The notes below the pieces were generated by a model, which made no database searches, was not told the origin of the DNA, and worked only from the letters and a program-made list of their open reading frames with translations. Positions 54,502 to 64,000 of a DNA stretch of 64,000 bases are shown one piece after another; the first letter of the stretch is position 1, and each line of letters starts with the position of its first letter. The position numbers were made by a program, and so were the translations under genes. This stretch comes from Hanstruepera ponticola (GTDB lineage: Bacteria; Bacteroidota; Bacteroidia; Flavobacteriales; Flavobacteriaceae): assembly GCF_012931685.1 (NCBI RefSeq), contig NZ_JABANC010000003.1, forward strand, positions 290,048 through 354,047, in the 5' to 3' direction.

Positions 54502-55254
54502 ATGCAATACGGCATTTGCAATTTGAGCATTGTTCCTTTGAGATTAGAGCCATCAGACGTTAGTGAATTGGTTTCACAAGTACTTTATGGTGATTACTTT
54601 AAAATTCTAGAACAAAGAAAATCATGGAGCAAAATCCGATTGGGTTTTGACAAATATGAGGGGTGGATTGACAATAAGCAGTATTTAGAAATATTAAAAG
54701 AGCAATATCAAGCTTTACATGCTGAAACACCTAAATTATCAACTGATTTGGTGGAGTTTGTTAAAGATGCTTCAAATCAATTATACCCTATACCCATTGG
54801 ATCCTGTCTAAATGGATTAAGTCTGTTGAACCATTTTCACGATGGTAATTTTGTTCAAGATAAATTTCCTAAAGATCATATAATTAAAATGGCTTTCTTG
54901 TATTTAAACTCACCATATCTCTGGGGAGGAAAAACACCTTTTGGAATAGATTGTTCAGGATTCACACAAATGGTTTATAAACTAAATGGCCATAAGTTGT
55001 TTCGTGATGCATCTCAACAAGCTACTCAAGGTGAAGCATTGAGTTTTATTGAGGAAAGTGATCCTGGCGATTTAGCTTTTTTTGATAATAATGAAGGCCA
55101 AATTATTCATGTCGGTATCATAATGAAAGATAACTTTATCATTCATGCACATGGTAAAGTGCGCATTGATAGACTAGACCATTCTGGAATATACAATGTA
55201 GAAAAGCGAACTCACACCCATAAATTAAGGGTTATCAAAAAAATTATATCATAA
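54502..55254 (+). CDS. NlpC/P60 (C40) peptidase with SH3-like domain
   Basis: This 250-aa protein has an N-terminal bacterial SH3-like domain (about 1-62) and a C40 cysteine-peptidase domain with Cys151 (GIDCSGF), His203 (IIHVGI) and His215 (IIHAHGK). Such enzymes cut peptidoglycan stem peptides, typically gamma-D-Glu-diamino acid bonds, and with this domain pair resemble YkfC. No signal peptide is visible, so it may act in the cytoplasm on recycled muropeptides. It is 14 nt after the thiolase gene and followed by a bidirectional terminator. Confidence 0.9.
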   Translation: MQYGICNLSIVPLRLEPSDVSELVSQVLYGDYFKILEQRKSWSKIRLGFDKYEGWIDNKQYLEILKEQYQALHAETPKLSTDLVEFVKDASNQLYPIPIGSCLNGLSLLNHFHDGNFVQDKFPKDHIIKMAFLYLNSPYLWGGKTPFGIDCSGFTQMVYKLNGHKLFRDASQQATQGEALSFIEESDPGDLAFFDNNEGQIIHVGIIMKDNFIIHAHGKVRIDRLDHSGIYNVEKRTHTHKLRVIKKIIS

Positions 55255-55255
55255 A

Positions 55256-55284
55256 AAAAGAGCTACATATTTTGTAGCTCTTTT
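55256..55284. terminator. Bidirectional terminator between convergent genes
   Basis: AAAAGAGCTACA (55256-55267) and TGTAGCTCTTTT (55273-55284) are exact reverse complements around a 5-nt loop, with A/T runs outside. It serves the plus-strand peptidase and the minus-strand TPR gene. Confidence 0.85.
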
Positions 55285-55310
55285 ATAATTTATTGATATA
55301 TACTTATTTT

Positions 55311-56555
55311 TTATCCGCCAAGCTCATCAACAAGAGCTTTCATTTTCTTTTGATTTGTTGTATCACCAATAGCACTATAAATATTCATTAAAGTTCGAGC
55401 TACCTGAACATTATCTGGCTCAACCTCTAAAACTTTACTTAAGTACGGAATGGCTTCTTGATAGACCCCTTTGCGCTTTTCTTTCAATTCATCATATCGC
55501 TTATTGTCCGCAGCCGAATTTCCAAGTCCATTCATTTCCTCAATGATGGTCTGCTCTTCTTCTAATATTAAAGCTGAAAGATTTGTCAAAGCATTAACGT
55601 AAGTTGGTTCCATCTCAATTACTTGTCTGTAATACCCTTTTGCTGCTTCTTTATCTTTAGCTTCAGCAGAAAGTACACCTAAATTATAAATCAAATCAAC
55701 ATTATTAGGATCTAATTTTACAGCCTCTTGAATTAACGCTTTATATTCTTCTGTGTTACCCAATTTATATTGTAAGTTGGCTTCAGTTAATATCAATTCT
55801 GAATTTTCAGGTTCATTTTGTCTGGCCTTTTTTATTGCAGCTATAGCTTCATCTTTTCTATCTAATTGTACATAAAGTAGTGCGATATTTTTTGTAATCT
55901 CACCAGATTTAGATTCTGACATACGCTCACCAGGTTTAATATAATCTCCTGACTTCATATATAAGTCTCTTGTTTGCTTATCCATTACCTCTTCCTCACC
56001 TGTCTCTTTATTTACAGCATAATAAATCTTTTCTTGACCTGTGTATCCCAAATCATTTAGTGACTCATAATGTTTTAGTGCTTTCTCATAATCTTGGGCA
56101 CTTACTGCACTCACTGCAGAGTAATAAAGATAGGTCGTATCTGTTGGAACAACATTATATAACTGCTCAAACCTATTAGATGCTTCGTCAAAACTACTAC
56201 TCGTATACGCAGAATTAGCTTTGGTTAACAATTCATTTTCCATTGTTTGACGTAACGTAGCCGTTTCAGAATTATAGTCACTACCAACTTTGTTCAGATT
56301 GTCAATTGCCTCATTCACATCGTCATTGTTGGCTGTTCCTTTTGCATAAAGGGCTTCTGCCATTAATAAATGATATTGTGATTTTTGTTTATCATCCATT
56401 GCTGATATCATGGATTTGGCTTGGCTTAAAGCTGCTTTTGCTTCAGCATAGTTATTACTCTTAATTGCTTTCTCCGCTGCTCGTAGTTCTTTTTTTTGAG
56501 CAAAAGACAATGTACTAACCAATATTGCTAAAACAATTAATACTGATTTATTCAT
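55311..56555 (-). CDS. Tetratricopeptide-repeat protein, secreted or periplasmic
   Basis: This 414-aa protein has a signal peptide (LIVLAILVSTLSFAQ) and a run of TPR-like helix pairs (for example around 100-165, 225-320 and 375-414, with motifs such as ALTNLSAL and VDLIYNLGVLSAEAKDKEAAKGYYRQ broken over two helices). It is a scaffold or binding protein, with no enzymatic motif. It lies 11 nt behind gyrA on the same strand and is probably co-transcribed. Role unknown. Confidence 0.85.
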   Translation of the reverse strand: MNKSVLIVLAILVSTLSFAQKKELRAAEKAIKSNNYAEAKAALSQAKSMISAMDDKQKSQYHLLMAEALYAKGTANNDDVNEAIDNLNKVGSDYNSETATLRQTMENELLTKANSAYTSSSFDEASNRFEQLYNVVPTDTTYLYYSAVSAVSAQDYEKALKHYESLNDLGYTGQEKIYYAVNKETGEEEVMDKQTRDLYMKSGDYIKPGERMSESKSGEITKNIALLYVQLDRKDEAIAAIKKARQNEPENSELILTEANLQYKLGNTEEYKALIQEAVKLDPNNVDLIYNLGVLSAEAKDKEAAKGYYRQVIEMEPTYVNALTNLSALILEEEQTIIEEMNGLGNSAADNKRYDELKEKRKGVYQEAIPYLSKVLEVEPDNVQVARTLMNIYSAIGDTTNQKKMKALVDELGG

Positions 56556-56566
56556 GTTTAAAATTT

Positions 56567-59131
56567 TTAATTATCGTTATTAGTTTCATTTTCTGCATCA
56601 TTATCAATAGCTGTGCCATTTTCGTTTTCATTGACTATTTCTGAAGATTCGTCAATTATTTCTTCATCTTCATCTTTCATGACTTTTGCTACAGCGGCAA
56701 TGGAATCACCTCCTTTTAAATTAATCAATTTCACACCTTGAGTTGCACGACCCATAACACGTAAATCATTAACAGCCATACGAATTGCAATTCCTGATTT
56801 ATTAATAATCATTAAATCATCATCATCTGTAACCGACTTAATAGCAACTAAATGTCCCGTCTTATCAGTAATTGAAATAGTTTTCACTCCTTTACCACCA
56901 CGATTGGTAATACGATATACTGCCTCTCCATCTTCAGGATCATCTATATAAGTACGCTTGCCATAACCTTTTTCAGAAACCACTAAAACAGACTCTTCTT
57001 GTGGATTTTCAATAGCTATCATGCCGATTACTTCATCTTTATCATTGGCTAAAGTAATACCTCTAACACCAGAAGCGTTACGACCCATAGGTCTTGTTTT
57101 TGCTTCTTCAAAACGAATAGCTTTTCCTGATTTTAAAGCCAACATAACTTGACTATTACCAGTTGTTAGTTTAGCCTCCAACAACTCATCACCATCTTTA
57201 ATTGTTATAGCATTAATACCATTTGTTCTAGGACGAGAGTATTGCTCAAGTGATGTTTTTTTAACCTGACCATTTTTGGTCGCCATAATTACATAATGAC
57301 TATTTATGTAATCTTCATCTTTTAAATCTTGAGTACAAATAAATGCCATTACTTTATCGTCCTGCTCAATGTTAATAAGGTTTTGAATGGCTCTTCCTTT
57401 AGAGGTTTTACTTCCTTCTGGAATTTCATAAACACGCATCCAGAAACATTTTCCTTTTTGGGTAAAGAATAGCATATATTGATGGTTGGTACCAACAAAT
57501 AAATGCTCTAAAAAGTCTTCATTTCTTGTTGTTGATGCTTTTTGTCCAACTCCTCCTCTATTTTGAGTTTTATATTCTGTCAATGACGTACGCTTAATAT
57601 ATCCTGCATGAGAAATAGTAATAACTACTTGCTCATCCGGAATCATATCTTCAATGCTTAAATCACCTCCTGCATATTCTATTTGAGAACGACGCTCATC
57701 ACCGTACTTATTTTTAACTTCTAAAAGTTCATCTTTAATGATTTCCATACGACGTTCCTTTTTATCAAGGATGTCTTTTAAATCTTCAATGGTCTTCATT
57801 AAGTCTTCGTATTCTGAACGCAGTTTATCTTGCTCCAGACCTGTTAACTGTCGTAATCGCATTTCTACGATTGCTTTTGCTTGAATTTCAGAAAGCTCAA
57901 ATCGTTCAATTAACTTTTCACGAGCTTCATCTGCATTTGATGACGCACGAATAAGTGCAATAACTTCATCAATATTATCTGAAGCTATGATTAGTCCTTC
58001 TAAAATATGAGCGCGCTCTTCAGCTTTACGCAATTCATATGTTGTACGTCTTACAACAACGTCATGCCTGTGTTCAACAAAATGATAAATTAAATCTTTT
58101 AGATTCAACATCTGTGGTCTTCCATTTACAAGTGCAATATTGTTTACACTAAATGAAGACTGTAGTGCTGTATATTTGAAAAGCTTATTTAATACAATAT
58201 TAGGAATAGCATCACGCTTTAACACATAAACAATACGCATGCCGTTTCTATCTGACTCGTCACGAATAGTTGAAATACCTTCTAACTTTTTATCATTGAC
58301 TAAATCAGCAGTCTTTTTAATCATATCAGCTTTATTAACCTGATATGGTATTTCTGTAACAACTATAGATTCACGACCTTGAACTTCCTCGATGTTAGCT
58401 TTACCTCGCATCACAATACGTCCACGACCGGTTTTAAAAGCTTCTATTACACCATCATAGCCATAAATTGTTCCACCTGTTGGAAAATCTGGAGCTTTTA
58501 CATGTGTGATTAACTCATCAATTTCAATATCATTATTCTCTATGTAAGCTACAATACCATCTACAACTTCAGATAAATTATGAGGTGGCATATTTGTTGC
58601 CATACCTACTGCTATTCCAGATGCACCATTTACCAATAAACCTGGAATACGCGTTGGTAATACGGTAGGTTCTTGTAAAGTATCGTCAAAATTTAATTTG
58701 TGATCTACAGTTTCCTTATCAATATCAGCAAGCATGTCTTCTGATATTTTACGCATACGTGCCTCGGTATAACGCATTGCTGCAGGACTGTCACCATCAA
58801 TCGAACCAAAGTTTCCTTGACCATCAACTAACATATAACGTAAACTCCATTCTTGCGCCATACGAACCATGGTATCATAAACAGACGTATCACCATGAGG
58901 ATGATACTTACCCAATACCTCTCCAACTATTCTAGCTGACTTCTTGTGGGCTGTATTAGATCTAACACCCAATTCATGCATACCATAAAGTACTCGTCTG
59001 TGAACTGGTTTTAAACCATCTCTTACATCTGGTAATGCACGTGACACAATGACCGACATTGAATAATCAATGTAGGCTGATTTCATTTCATCTTCAATGT
59101 TAATTGGGATCAATTTTTCTCCTTCTGCCAT
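56567..59131 (-). CDS. gyrA: DNA gyrase subunit A
   Basis: The 854-aa protein is the breakage-reunion subunit that introduces negative supercoils with GyrB. The catalytic Tyr121 is in [10 protein letters not shown], and the quinolone-resistance region reads [10 protein letters not shown], with Thr82 and Asp86. Thr at that position is the wild-type residue in Flavobacterium psychrophilum. A GyrA-box-like QNRGGVG (about 527-533) begins the C-terminal beta-pinwheel, and the tail is very acidic (many Asp/Glu/Asn). It is 11 nt upstream of the TPR gene, with a promoter at 59172-59201. Confidence 0.97.
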   Translation of the reverse strand: MAEGEKLIPINIEDEMKSAYIDYSMSVIVSRALPDVRDGLKPVHRRVLYGMHELGVRSNTAHKKSARIVGEVLGKYHPHGDTSVYDTMVRMAQEWSLRYMLVDGQGNFGSIDGDSPAAMRYTEARMRKISEDMLADIDKETVDHKLNFDDTLQEPTVLPTRIPGLLVNGASGIAVGMATNMPPHNLSEVVDGIVAYIENNDIEIDELITHVKAPDFPTGGTIYGYDGVIEAFKTGRGRIVMRGKANIEEVQGRESIVVTEIPYQVNKADMIKKTADLVNDKKLEGISTIRDESDRNGMRIVYVLKRDAIPNIVLNKLFKYTALQSSFSVNNIALVNGRPQMLNLKDLIYHFVEHRHDVVVRRTTYELRKAEERAHILEGLIIASDNIDEVIALIRASSNADEAREKLIERFELSEIQAKAIVEMRLRQLTGLEQDKLRSEYEDLMKTIEDLKDILDKKERRMEIIKDELLEVKNKYGDERRSQIEYAGGDLSIEDMIPDEQVVITISHAGYIKRTSLTEYKTQNRGGVGQKASTTRNEDFLEHLFVGTNHQYMLFFTQKGKCFWMRVYEIPEGSKTSKGRAIQNLINIEQDDKVMAFICTQDLKDEDYINSHYVIMATKNGQVKKTSLEQYSRPRTNGINAITIKDGDELLEAKLTTGNSQVMLALKSGKAIRFEEAKTRPMGRNASGVRGITLANDKDEVIGMIAIENPQEESVLVVSEKGYGKRTYIDDPEDGEAVYRITNRGGKGVKTISITDKTGHLVAIKSVTDDDDLMIINKSGIAIRMAVNDLRVMGRATQGVKLINLKGGDSIAAVAKVMKDEDEEIIDESSEIVNENENGTAIDNDAENETNNDN

Positions 59132-59171
59132 ATATAAATTAATTAGATTTTGTGTAGGTTTTCAAAACGTG

Positions 59172-59201
59172 CTAATATAACCATTTCATCAGTGATAGCA
59201 A
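59172..59201 (-). promoter_or_regulatory. Likely gyrA promoter (TTG - 19 nt - TATATTAG)
   Basis: On the minus strand TTG (59199-59201) is followed after 19 nt by TATATTAG (59172-59179), one base off TAnnTTTG. The leader would be about 36 nt. Confidence 0.45.
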
Positions 59202-59337
59202 GACCTAGCTTTTTGTTTTTTCGGTTTTTTTATTAACAATTTAACACCTTATTATAGTTAATAAGTATGCTGTTAATTATTTTGATTTTATAAACTTTTT
59301 TTTGTCTATTAGCATAGCATAGATTTTAGGTACAGTT

Positions 59338-59368
59338 TTTGACCTTAAAAATATGTTTAGTACATTTA
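59338..59368 (+). promoter_or_regulatory. Likely clpC promoter (TTTG - 19 nt - TACATTTA)
   Basis: TTTG at 59338-59341 and TACATTTA at 59361-59368 are 19 nt apart; the last base of the -7 box differs from consensus. It is 19 nt before the ATG. No CtsR or CIRCE operator is visible. Confidence 0.45.
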
Positions 59369-59387
59369 ATGCAGAAAGGATTTATAT

Positions 59388-61934
59388 ATGGACGATAATT
59401 TTTCACCAAGAGTAAAAGATGTTATAGCATACAGTAAAGAAGAAGCTTTACGTTTAGGTCATGACTTTATAGGTACCGAGCATTTAATGCTAGGTCTATT
59501 GAGAGATGGCAATGGTAAAGCTATAAATATTCTCAATGCTTTGGATATTGACTTAAATCATTTACGCCGAAAAGTTGAGATTTTAAGCCCAGCCAACCCT
59601 AATGTGGCTGTAGCCTCAAATGAAAAAAAGAATCTGCATTTAACGCGTCAAGCCGAACGTGCACTTAAGACAACATTTTTAGAAGCAAAATTATTCCAAA
59701 GCAATTCTATTAATACAGCACACTTGTTGTTATGTATTTTGAGAAATGAAAATGATCCTACTACTAAGCTTTTAAATAAATTAAAAGTGGATTATGATAA
59801 TGTAAAAGAGCAATTTAAGTTTATGATAACAAACGATGAAAATTATATAGAGCCAAAAGCAGAATCTTTTCAAGATGACGATTCGGCTGATGACGATACG
59901 TCCAAAGAAAATTTATTCAACTCGCCTACCGGCAAGTCGAACAAAAAATCTAAAACACCTGTTTTAGATAATTTTGGACGCGATTTAACGGCTCAAGCAG
60001 AAGAAGGCAAGTTAGACCCTGTTGTTGGTAGAGAAAAGGAAATAGAACGTGTCTCACAGATTTTAAGCCGTAGAAAGAAAAACAACCCATTACTTATTGG
60101 CGAACCAGGCGTTGGTAAATCAGCCATAGCGGAAGGATTAGCAAACAGAATTGTAAAGCGAAAAGTATCAAGAATTTTATTCAACAAACGCGTTGTTACT
60201 CTAGATTTAGCCAGTTTAGTTGCTGGAACAAAATATCGTGGACAATTTGAAGAACGCATGAAAGCTGTTATGAATGAATTAGAGAAGAATGACGACATTA
60301 TTCTTTTTATCGATGAGATTCATACTATTGTTGGTGCAGGAGGCGCAACAGGAAGCTTAGATGCTTCTAATATGTTTAAACCGGCTCTAGCACGAGGAGA
60401 AATTCAATGTGTTGGTGCCACTACACTAGATGAATACAGACAGTATATTGAAAAAGATGGTGCTTTAGAGCGTCGTTTCCAAAAAGTAATTATTGAGCCT
60501 ACTACCGTTGAAGAAACAATTGAAATACTCAATAACATAAAAGAAAAATATGAAAGTCATCACAATGTTGATTATACACCTGAAGCCATTGAAGCTTGTG
60601 TGAAATTAACAAATAGGTATATGACAGACCGTTTTTTACCAGACAAAGCTATTGATGCTCTGGATGAAGCTGGATCACGTGTTCATATTACCAATATTAA
60701 TGTGCCAGATCAAATAATTGAATTGGAAAAACAATTAGAGGCTGTAAAAGAAACGAAGTCTTCTGTTGTTAAAAAACAGAAATATGAAGAGGCTGCTAAA
60801 TTACGTGATGATGAAAAACGTCTAGAAAAAGAACTGGCAATTGCTCAAGAAAAATGGGAAGAAGAAACCAAATTACATCGTGAAATAGTTTCTGAAGATA
60901 ATGTTGCTGATGTCGTATCCATGATGACTGGAATTCCTGTTAATAGAATCGCCCAAACAGAAAGTAATAAACTAGCCCAATTACCTGAATTGATAAAAGG
61001 TAAAGTTATTGGTCAGGATGATGCCGTTGCCAAAGTTGTAAAAGCCATCCAGAGAAACAGAGCAGGACTTAAGGACCCAAACAAGCCCATTGGTTCATTT
61101 ATCTTTTTAGGTCAAACTGGTGTTGGTAAAACACAGTTAGCAAAGGTGTTATCAAAAGAATTATTTGACAGTGAAGATTCACTTGTTAGAATTGACATGA
61201 GCGAATACATGGAAAAGTTTGCTATTTCAAGATTAGTTGGAGCGCCTCCTGGATATGTAGGATATGAAGAAGGTGGTCAGCTTACTGAAAAAGTGAGACG
61301 CAAACCTTATGCTGTTGTCCTTTTAGATGAGATTGAAAAAGCCCATCCAGATGTATTTAATATGTTGTTACAGGTTCTTGATGATGGTTATTTAACAGAT
61401 AGTCTCGGTCGAAAAATTGATTTTAGAAATACAATAATTATTATGACTTCTAATATTGGCTCCAGAAAATTAAAAGATTTTGGAACTGGAGTTGGCTTTG
61501 GAACTGCTTCCCAAAAAGCACAGGAAGATGCTAATGCAAGAAGTGTAATTGAAAACGCCTTAAAGAAAGCATTTGCGCCAGAATTTCTAAATAGAATTGA
61601 TGATGTAGTAGTCTTTAATGCCCTTGAAAGAGAGGATATTAATAAAATTATCGATATCGAGTTAGAAAAATTAATTTCTAGAATAAAGGACATAGGTTAT
61701 ACATTAAAATTAAGTAAAGCAGCTAAAGATTATATTGCCGATAAAGGTTTTGATAAACAATATGGAGCGAGACCACTAAAACGTGCTATTCAAAAATATA
61801 TTGAAGACGCTTTAGCTGAAGAAATTATTAATTCTAAAATATCTGAAGGTGACAAGATAACTATGGATTTAGATTCAAAAAGTAATGAATTAAAAATCAA
61901 AATTGAAACACCAAAAAAGAAAACAGAATCTTAA
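59388..61934 (+). CDS. clpC: ATP-dependent Clp protease ATP-binding subunit ClpC
   Basis: This 848-aa AAA+ unfoldase has two N-terminal Clp repeats (about 3-145), a first AAA domain with Walker A GEPGVGKSA (238-246) and Walker B FIDEIH, a middle coiled coil with the UVR-like EAAKLRDDEKRLEKEL, and a second AAA domain with Walker A GQTGVGKT and LLDEIEKAHPD. The short UVR-type middle marks ClpC rather than ClpB. It feeds unfolded proteins to ClpP. The terminator at 61956 ends the transcript. Confidence 0.96.
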   Translation: MDDNFSPRVKDVIAYSKEEALRLGHDFIGTEHLMLGLLRDGNGKAINILNALDIDLNHLRRKVEILSPANPNVAVASNEKKNLHLTRQAERALKTTFLEAKLFQSNSINTAHLLLCILRNENDPTTKLLNKLKVDYDNVKEQFKFMITNDENYIEPKAESFQDDDSADDDTSKENLFNSPTGKSNKKSKTPVLDNFGRDLTAQAEEGKLDPVVGREKEIERVSQILSRRKKNNPLLIGEPGVGKSAIAEGLANRIVKRKVSRILFNKRVVTLDLASLVAGTKYRGQFEERMKAVMNELEKNDDIILFIDEIHTIVGAGGATGSLDASNMFKPALARGEIQCVGATTLDEYRQYIEKDGALERRFQKVIIEPTTVEETIEILNNIKEKYESHHNVDYTPEAIEACVKLTNRYMTDRFLPDKAIDALDEAGSRVHITNINVPDQIIELEKQLEAVKETKSSVVKKQKYEEAAKLRDDEKRLEKELAIAQEKWEEETKLHREIVSEDNVADVVSMMTGIPVNRIAQTESNKLAQLPELIKGKVIGQDDAVAKVVKAIQRNRAGLKDPNKPIGSFIFLGQTGVGKTQLAKVLSKELFDSEDSLVRIDMSEYMEKFAISRLVGAPPGYVGYEEGGQLTEKVRRKPYAVVLLDEIEKAHPDVFNMLLQVLDDGYLTDSLGRKIDFRNTIIIMTSNIGSRKLKDFGTGVGFGTASQKAQEDANARSVIENALKKAFAPEFLNRIDDVVVFNALEREDINKIIDIELEKLISRIKDIGYTLKLSKAAKDYIADKGFDKQYGARPLKRAIQKYIEDALAEEIINSKISEGDKITMDLDSKSNELKIKIETPKKKTES

Positions 61935-61955
61935 TAACCCTTTCTTATAACAAGT

Positions 61956-61985
61956 AAAAACTCCGTCGTGTGACGGAGTTTTTTA
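61956..61985 (+). terminator. Rho-independent terminator of clpC
   Basis: AAAAACTCCGTC (61956-61967) pairs with GACGGAGTTTTT (61972-61983) around a 4-nt loop, with a T-run. A clean, GC-rich stem. Confidence 0.9.
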
Positions 61986-62015
61986 TGCTTAAGTTTTAAA
62001 TCCTTATCTTTAAAT

Positions 62016-62381
62016 ATGTCACATGAGTTAAAATATCCGTTTGGAAATGTAACAATACATGATAATTACGTAATTGCCGTAATGAATGAAGGTATTACTG
62101 TTACACCAGAACTTAATGATGTTTTAGAAGATATTTCAGAGCAATTTTTTACAAACAAGAACTTTGTTTATATCACACATAGAATAAATTCGTATGCTGT
62201 TGATCCTAATATTTATTTCAGAACCTCTAAAATCCAAAATCTTGTGGGCTTTGCTGTAGTTACTGGAAAAAAAATTGTTATTGATAATACAGAATTAGAA
62301 AGTGTTTTTCTCACCAAACCCTTTAAAGCATTCTCAAAACTTGATGATGCTATTATTTGGGCTAATGCATTGTGCAAATAA
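62016..62381 (+). CDS. Conserved 121-aa protein, possibly SpoIIAA/STAS-like
   Basis: This small cytoplasmic protein has alternating beta strands and helices (FGNVTIHDNYVIAVMNEG, then NFVYITHRINSYAVDP, and FVVTGKK-like strand) that recall SpoIIAA/STAS-type folds seen in similar flavobacterial proteins. I do not recognise a defined family and give this only as a structural impression. It has no signal or membrane segment. A near-consensus TATCTTTA box (62005-62012) ends 3 nt before the ATG. A terminator follows at 62432. Confidence 0.6.
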   Translation: MSHELKYPFGNVTIHDNYVIAVMNEGITVTPELNDVLEDISEQFFTNKNFVYITHRINSYAVDPNIYFRTSKIQNLVGFAVVTGKKIVIDNTELESVFLTKPFKAFSKLDDAIIWANALCK

Positions 62382-62431
62382 TATTAGTACATTCCATTTC
62401 TTAAAACTTGAGATTGTATAAGATATAAAAT

Positions 62432-62463
62432 AAAAAAGGAGCAATTAAATTGCTCCTTTTTTT
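62432..62463. terminator. Terminator between convergent genes
   Basis: AAAAAAGGAGCA (62432-62443) and TGCTCCTTTTTT (62451-62462) pair around a 7-nt loop. A/T runs on both sides let it act in both directions, for the 62016 gene and the large convergent secreted-protein gene. Confidence 0.85.
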
Positions 62464-62480
62464 ATTCATGATTATTTGCT

Positions 62481-64000
62481 CTAATCTCTTCTTTGAGGAC
62501 TGGAAGAAACAATCTTCTTGGTAACTGTACCTTTGCTGGTTGTTAGTCTTACAAAATAGAATTGATTATTGGCATCAGACAAGTCAATTCTTGTAGTACC
62601 TTCAGTTCCTTTTACATAATTTGTATTAGAAACTTTTCTTACAACCACGCCTCTTACATCAAATACTTCAACTGTTACATCTGTTTCGAAGTCATATTCG
62701 TAATTAATGAATACTTCTCTTTCAAATGGTACAGGATAAGCAGTAAATGTAATTTCATCAGAAGGAACTTCATCATTTGTTAGATCAGCTCCACAATTAA
62801 TAGCATCATAATTAGATGGTATAAATTGACCTCCTTCATTTTCAGACACTGAACATTTGCATGTTACCTCACATACCACTGCATGAGCAATGACATATAT
62901 AGGACCACTTGCATCTATTGGTCCAACTGTGTAATTAGATACTCCATCACTCAACCCACTAGGATTGAAGTTATACTGACCTGGCGCTACTGTAGGAGCT
63001 CCATTATTTCCTGTTGGATACATATCGCAACCAACATAAACATGAGCCTCTCTCATTGTGTAGCCAGAATCAATATTAAACATCAATGTTACTTGACCAT
63101 TTTCATAAGTTACAATAACATCACCTGCATAAGATCCTCTACTAATATCACAATGAGCTGCACCTGCATACATTTGTAATGTATACTCTCCTTCGCCTTC
63201 AAAATAGTTTGTCCAACCCCAACGACTAAAGTCTGGAATAAAACAAATACTATTATTTTCAGATCGACCAAATGCTGTTTCACATTCCCCTATAACATCA
63301 AACTCACGAATTAATGTCAATGTTTCAGTTGCTGTATTACCACATTCATCAGTAACAGTAAACACATAGTCTGCAGTCTCTTGACATTCAGAAACTATTA
63401 TGTTAGTTGGACCAGCTGATAATTCTCCACCATCTGAACAGTTATCTGTCCAATTAACAGTAACATTTTCCGGGAATACACCATTACATATTGGTTCCAT
63501 TTCTGGGATTTCAATATCTGGGTTTTCCGTGTCAACTGTCCAAGTATAAGTTACAGTTACAGGTGCTGCCTTATTACCACAAGGATCTGTATATGTCGCT
63601 ACCCATGTCTGGCTGTATGCACATCCGTCATTTGTTGGTCCTGATGTTTCTGGATCTAAATAAACTACTCCAGCACAGTTATCATCTGCCTTAAACATTG
63701 GTGGTACAATCTCTGGATTACATCCTAAATCGCCACTGGTACCATTGGTAGTAATTACTGGTGCTTCTGTATCTACTGTCCATGTGTATGTCACACTTAC
63801 AGCCTGTGCTTGGTTACCACAGTTATCTGTAACATTTGCTGTCCAAGTCTGGCTGTATGCACATCCGTCATTTGTTGGCCCTGCTGTTGTTACTATTGGC
63901 TCACCTACACCACAGTTGTCTGTTGCTTCGAACATCGGTGCCATTACTTCTGGGTTACAGCCTAAATCACCACTCTCATCATCTGTTGTGATTACTGGTG
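62481..64000 (-). CDS. Large secreted adhesin-like protein with tandem repeats and T9SS sorting domain (5' part beyond window)
   Basis: The reading frame is open to the window edge (base 64000), so only the C-terminal part is seen. The first in-frame ATG at 63944 is internal to a repeat. About 80-aa repeats (start marked by SGDLGCNPE and DNC, then GPTNDGCAYSQTW and CGN, ending YTWTVDTE) form HYR-like Ig-fold modules and encode near-identical DNA. A Cys-rich 62880-63280 domain follows, then a type A T9SS sorting domain (YPVPFEREVFI, VEVFDVRG, GTVTKKIV) that directs secretion through the outer membrane and surface anchoring. It has an unusual Arg-rich end after KKIV. Confidence 0.88.
   Translation of the reverse strand, partial: PVITTDDESGDLGCNPEVMAPMFEATDNCGVGEPIVTTAGPTNDGCAYSQTWTANVTDNCGNQAQAVSVTYTWTVDTEAPVITTNGTSGDLGCNPEIVPPMFKADDNCAGVVYLDPETSGPTNDGCAYSQTWVATYTDPCGNKAAPVTVTYTWTVDTENPDIEIPEMEPICNGVFPENVTVNWTDNCSDGGELSAGPTNIIVSECQETADYVFTVTDECGNTATETLTLIREFDVIGECETAFGRSENNSICFIPDFSRWGWTNYFEGEGEYTLQMYAGAAHCDISRGSYAGDVIVTYENGQVTLMFNIDSGYTMREAHVYVGCDMYPTGNNGAPTVAPGQYNFNPSGLSDGVSNYTVGPIDASGPIYVIAHAVVCEVTCKCSVSENEGGQFIPSNYDAINCGADLTNDEVPSDEITFTAYPVPFEREVFINYEYDFETDVTVEVFDVRGVVVRKVSNTNYVKGTEGTTRIDLSDANNQFYFVRLTTSKGTVTKKIVSSSPQRRD
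63607..63878 (-). repeat. Two copies of a 240-bp tandem unit in the adhesin-like gene
   Basis: A 32-bp sequence is identical at 63607-63638 and 63847-63878, exactly 240 bp apart (80 codons). Sequence around it is also similar. It shows recent duplication or gene conversion of the HYR-like module. Confidence 0.75.

Noticed and set aside
59132..59387. gyrA-clpC divergent gap considered as replication origin
   Set aside because: No DnaA-box cluster, dnaA or dnaN nearby; the gap is fully explained by two divergent promoters.

Overview
The window is a contiguous piece of chromosome from a member of the Bacteroidota, almost certainly family Flavobacteriaceae; I cannot name the genus. Evidence: AT-rich DNA with short intergenic gaps, Bacteroidota-type promoters (TTG, then 17-23 nt, then TAnnTTTG) instead of sigma70 boxes, almost no Shine-Dalgarno sequences, a secreted protein with a type IX secretion (T9SS) C-terminal sorting domain, a bacillithiol enzyme (BshA), and flavobacterial gene orders such as amidase/MlaD/Fe-S proteins and TamB/TsaD. 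Nearly everything is core chromosome. I see no insertion sequence, prophage, integrase, CRISPR array or rRNA.

Layout. 1-2400: end of a MutS2-like gene, a DCC thiol-disulfide protein, an outer-membrane barrel and a lipoprotein, closed by a perfect 34-bp palindromic terminator. 2401-2928: the only long stretch with no gene. 2929-8513 (minus): a tight cassette of GshB-like ATP-grasp ligase, rhodanese-TerB fusion, N-formylglutamate amidohydrolase-like enzyme and QEGLA-motif metallopeptidase, preceded on the same strand by an acidic amino-acid/dicarboxylate symporter. 8694-18866: PAP2 phosphatase, AroC, an LpxH-like hydrolase, a lipoprotein, a YdiJ-like FAD/Fe-S dehydrogenase, a barrel protein, a GNAT acetyltransferase and a radical-SAM DNA-repair pair. 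18984-23041 (minus): bshA behind a NagZ/beta-lactamase-fold fusion. 23241-28965 (minus): an eight-gene envelope/electron-transfer run (amidase, MlaD, membrane Fe-S protein, a 59-aa membrane protein, a small secreted protein, a HAD protein, an HdrB-like Fe-S protein and a 161-aa conserved protein), divergent from lptD-ridA. 32208-39361: porin-like protein, GMP reductase, then a carbon block (RetSat/CrtI-like oxidoreductase, mgsA, N-acetylglucosamine kinase, gap, pfkA). 39506-50645: tamB and divergent tsaD, followed by a parvulin, rsmE, a DUF4159 protein, a TrmH-type methylase, an AI-2E transporter, a THUMP-like methylase and a HAD phosphatase. 50788-51083: tRNA-Ser, tRNA-Pro and tRNA-Arg behind one strong promoter. 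51131-61934: 7TM-HD phosphodiesterase, thiolase, NlpC/P60 hydrolase, TPR protein, gyrA, clpC. 62016-64000: a small conserved protein and the 3' part of a repetitive T9SS adhesin-like gene running off the window.

How the genes fit together. Several units serve the envelope: LPS export (LptD), an LpxH-like step, TamB assembly, MCE lipid transport (MlaD), peptidoglycan cleavage and recycling (amidase, NagZ fusion, NlpC/P60, N-acetylglucosamine kinase). A second theme is RNA modification (TsaD, RsmE, TrmH-like, THUMP-like). The third is thiol and redox chemistry: DCC protein, mercaptopyruvate-type sulfurtransferase, BshA and the GshB-like ligase. The best candidate for an under-described system is the 2929-7141 cassette. 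It pairs a peptide-bond-forming ligase with two amide hydrolases in an organism that appears to use bacillithiol, so its GshB homologue is unlikely simply to make glutathione.
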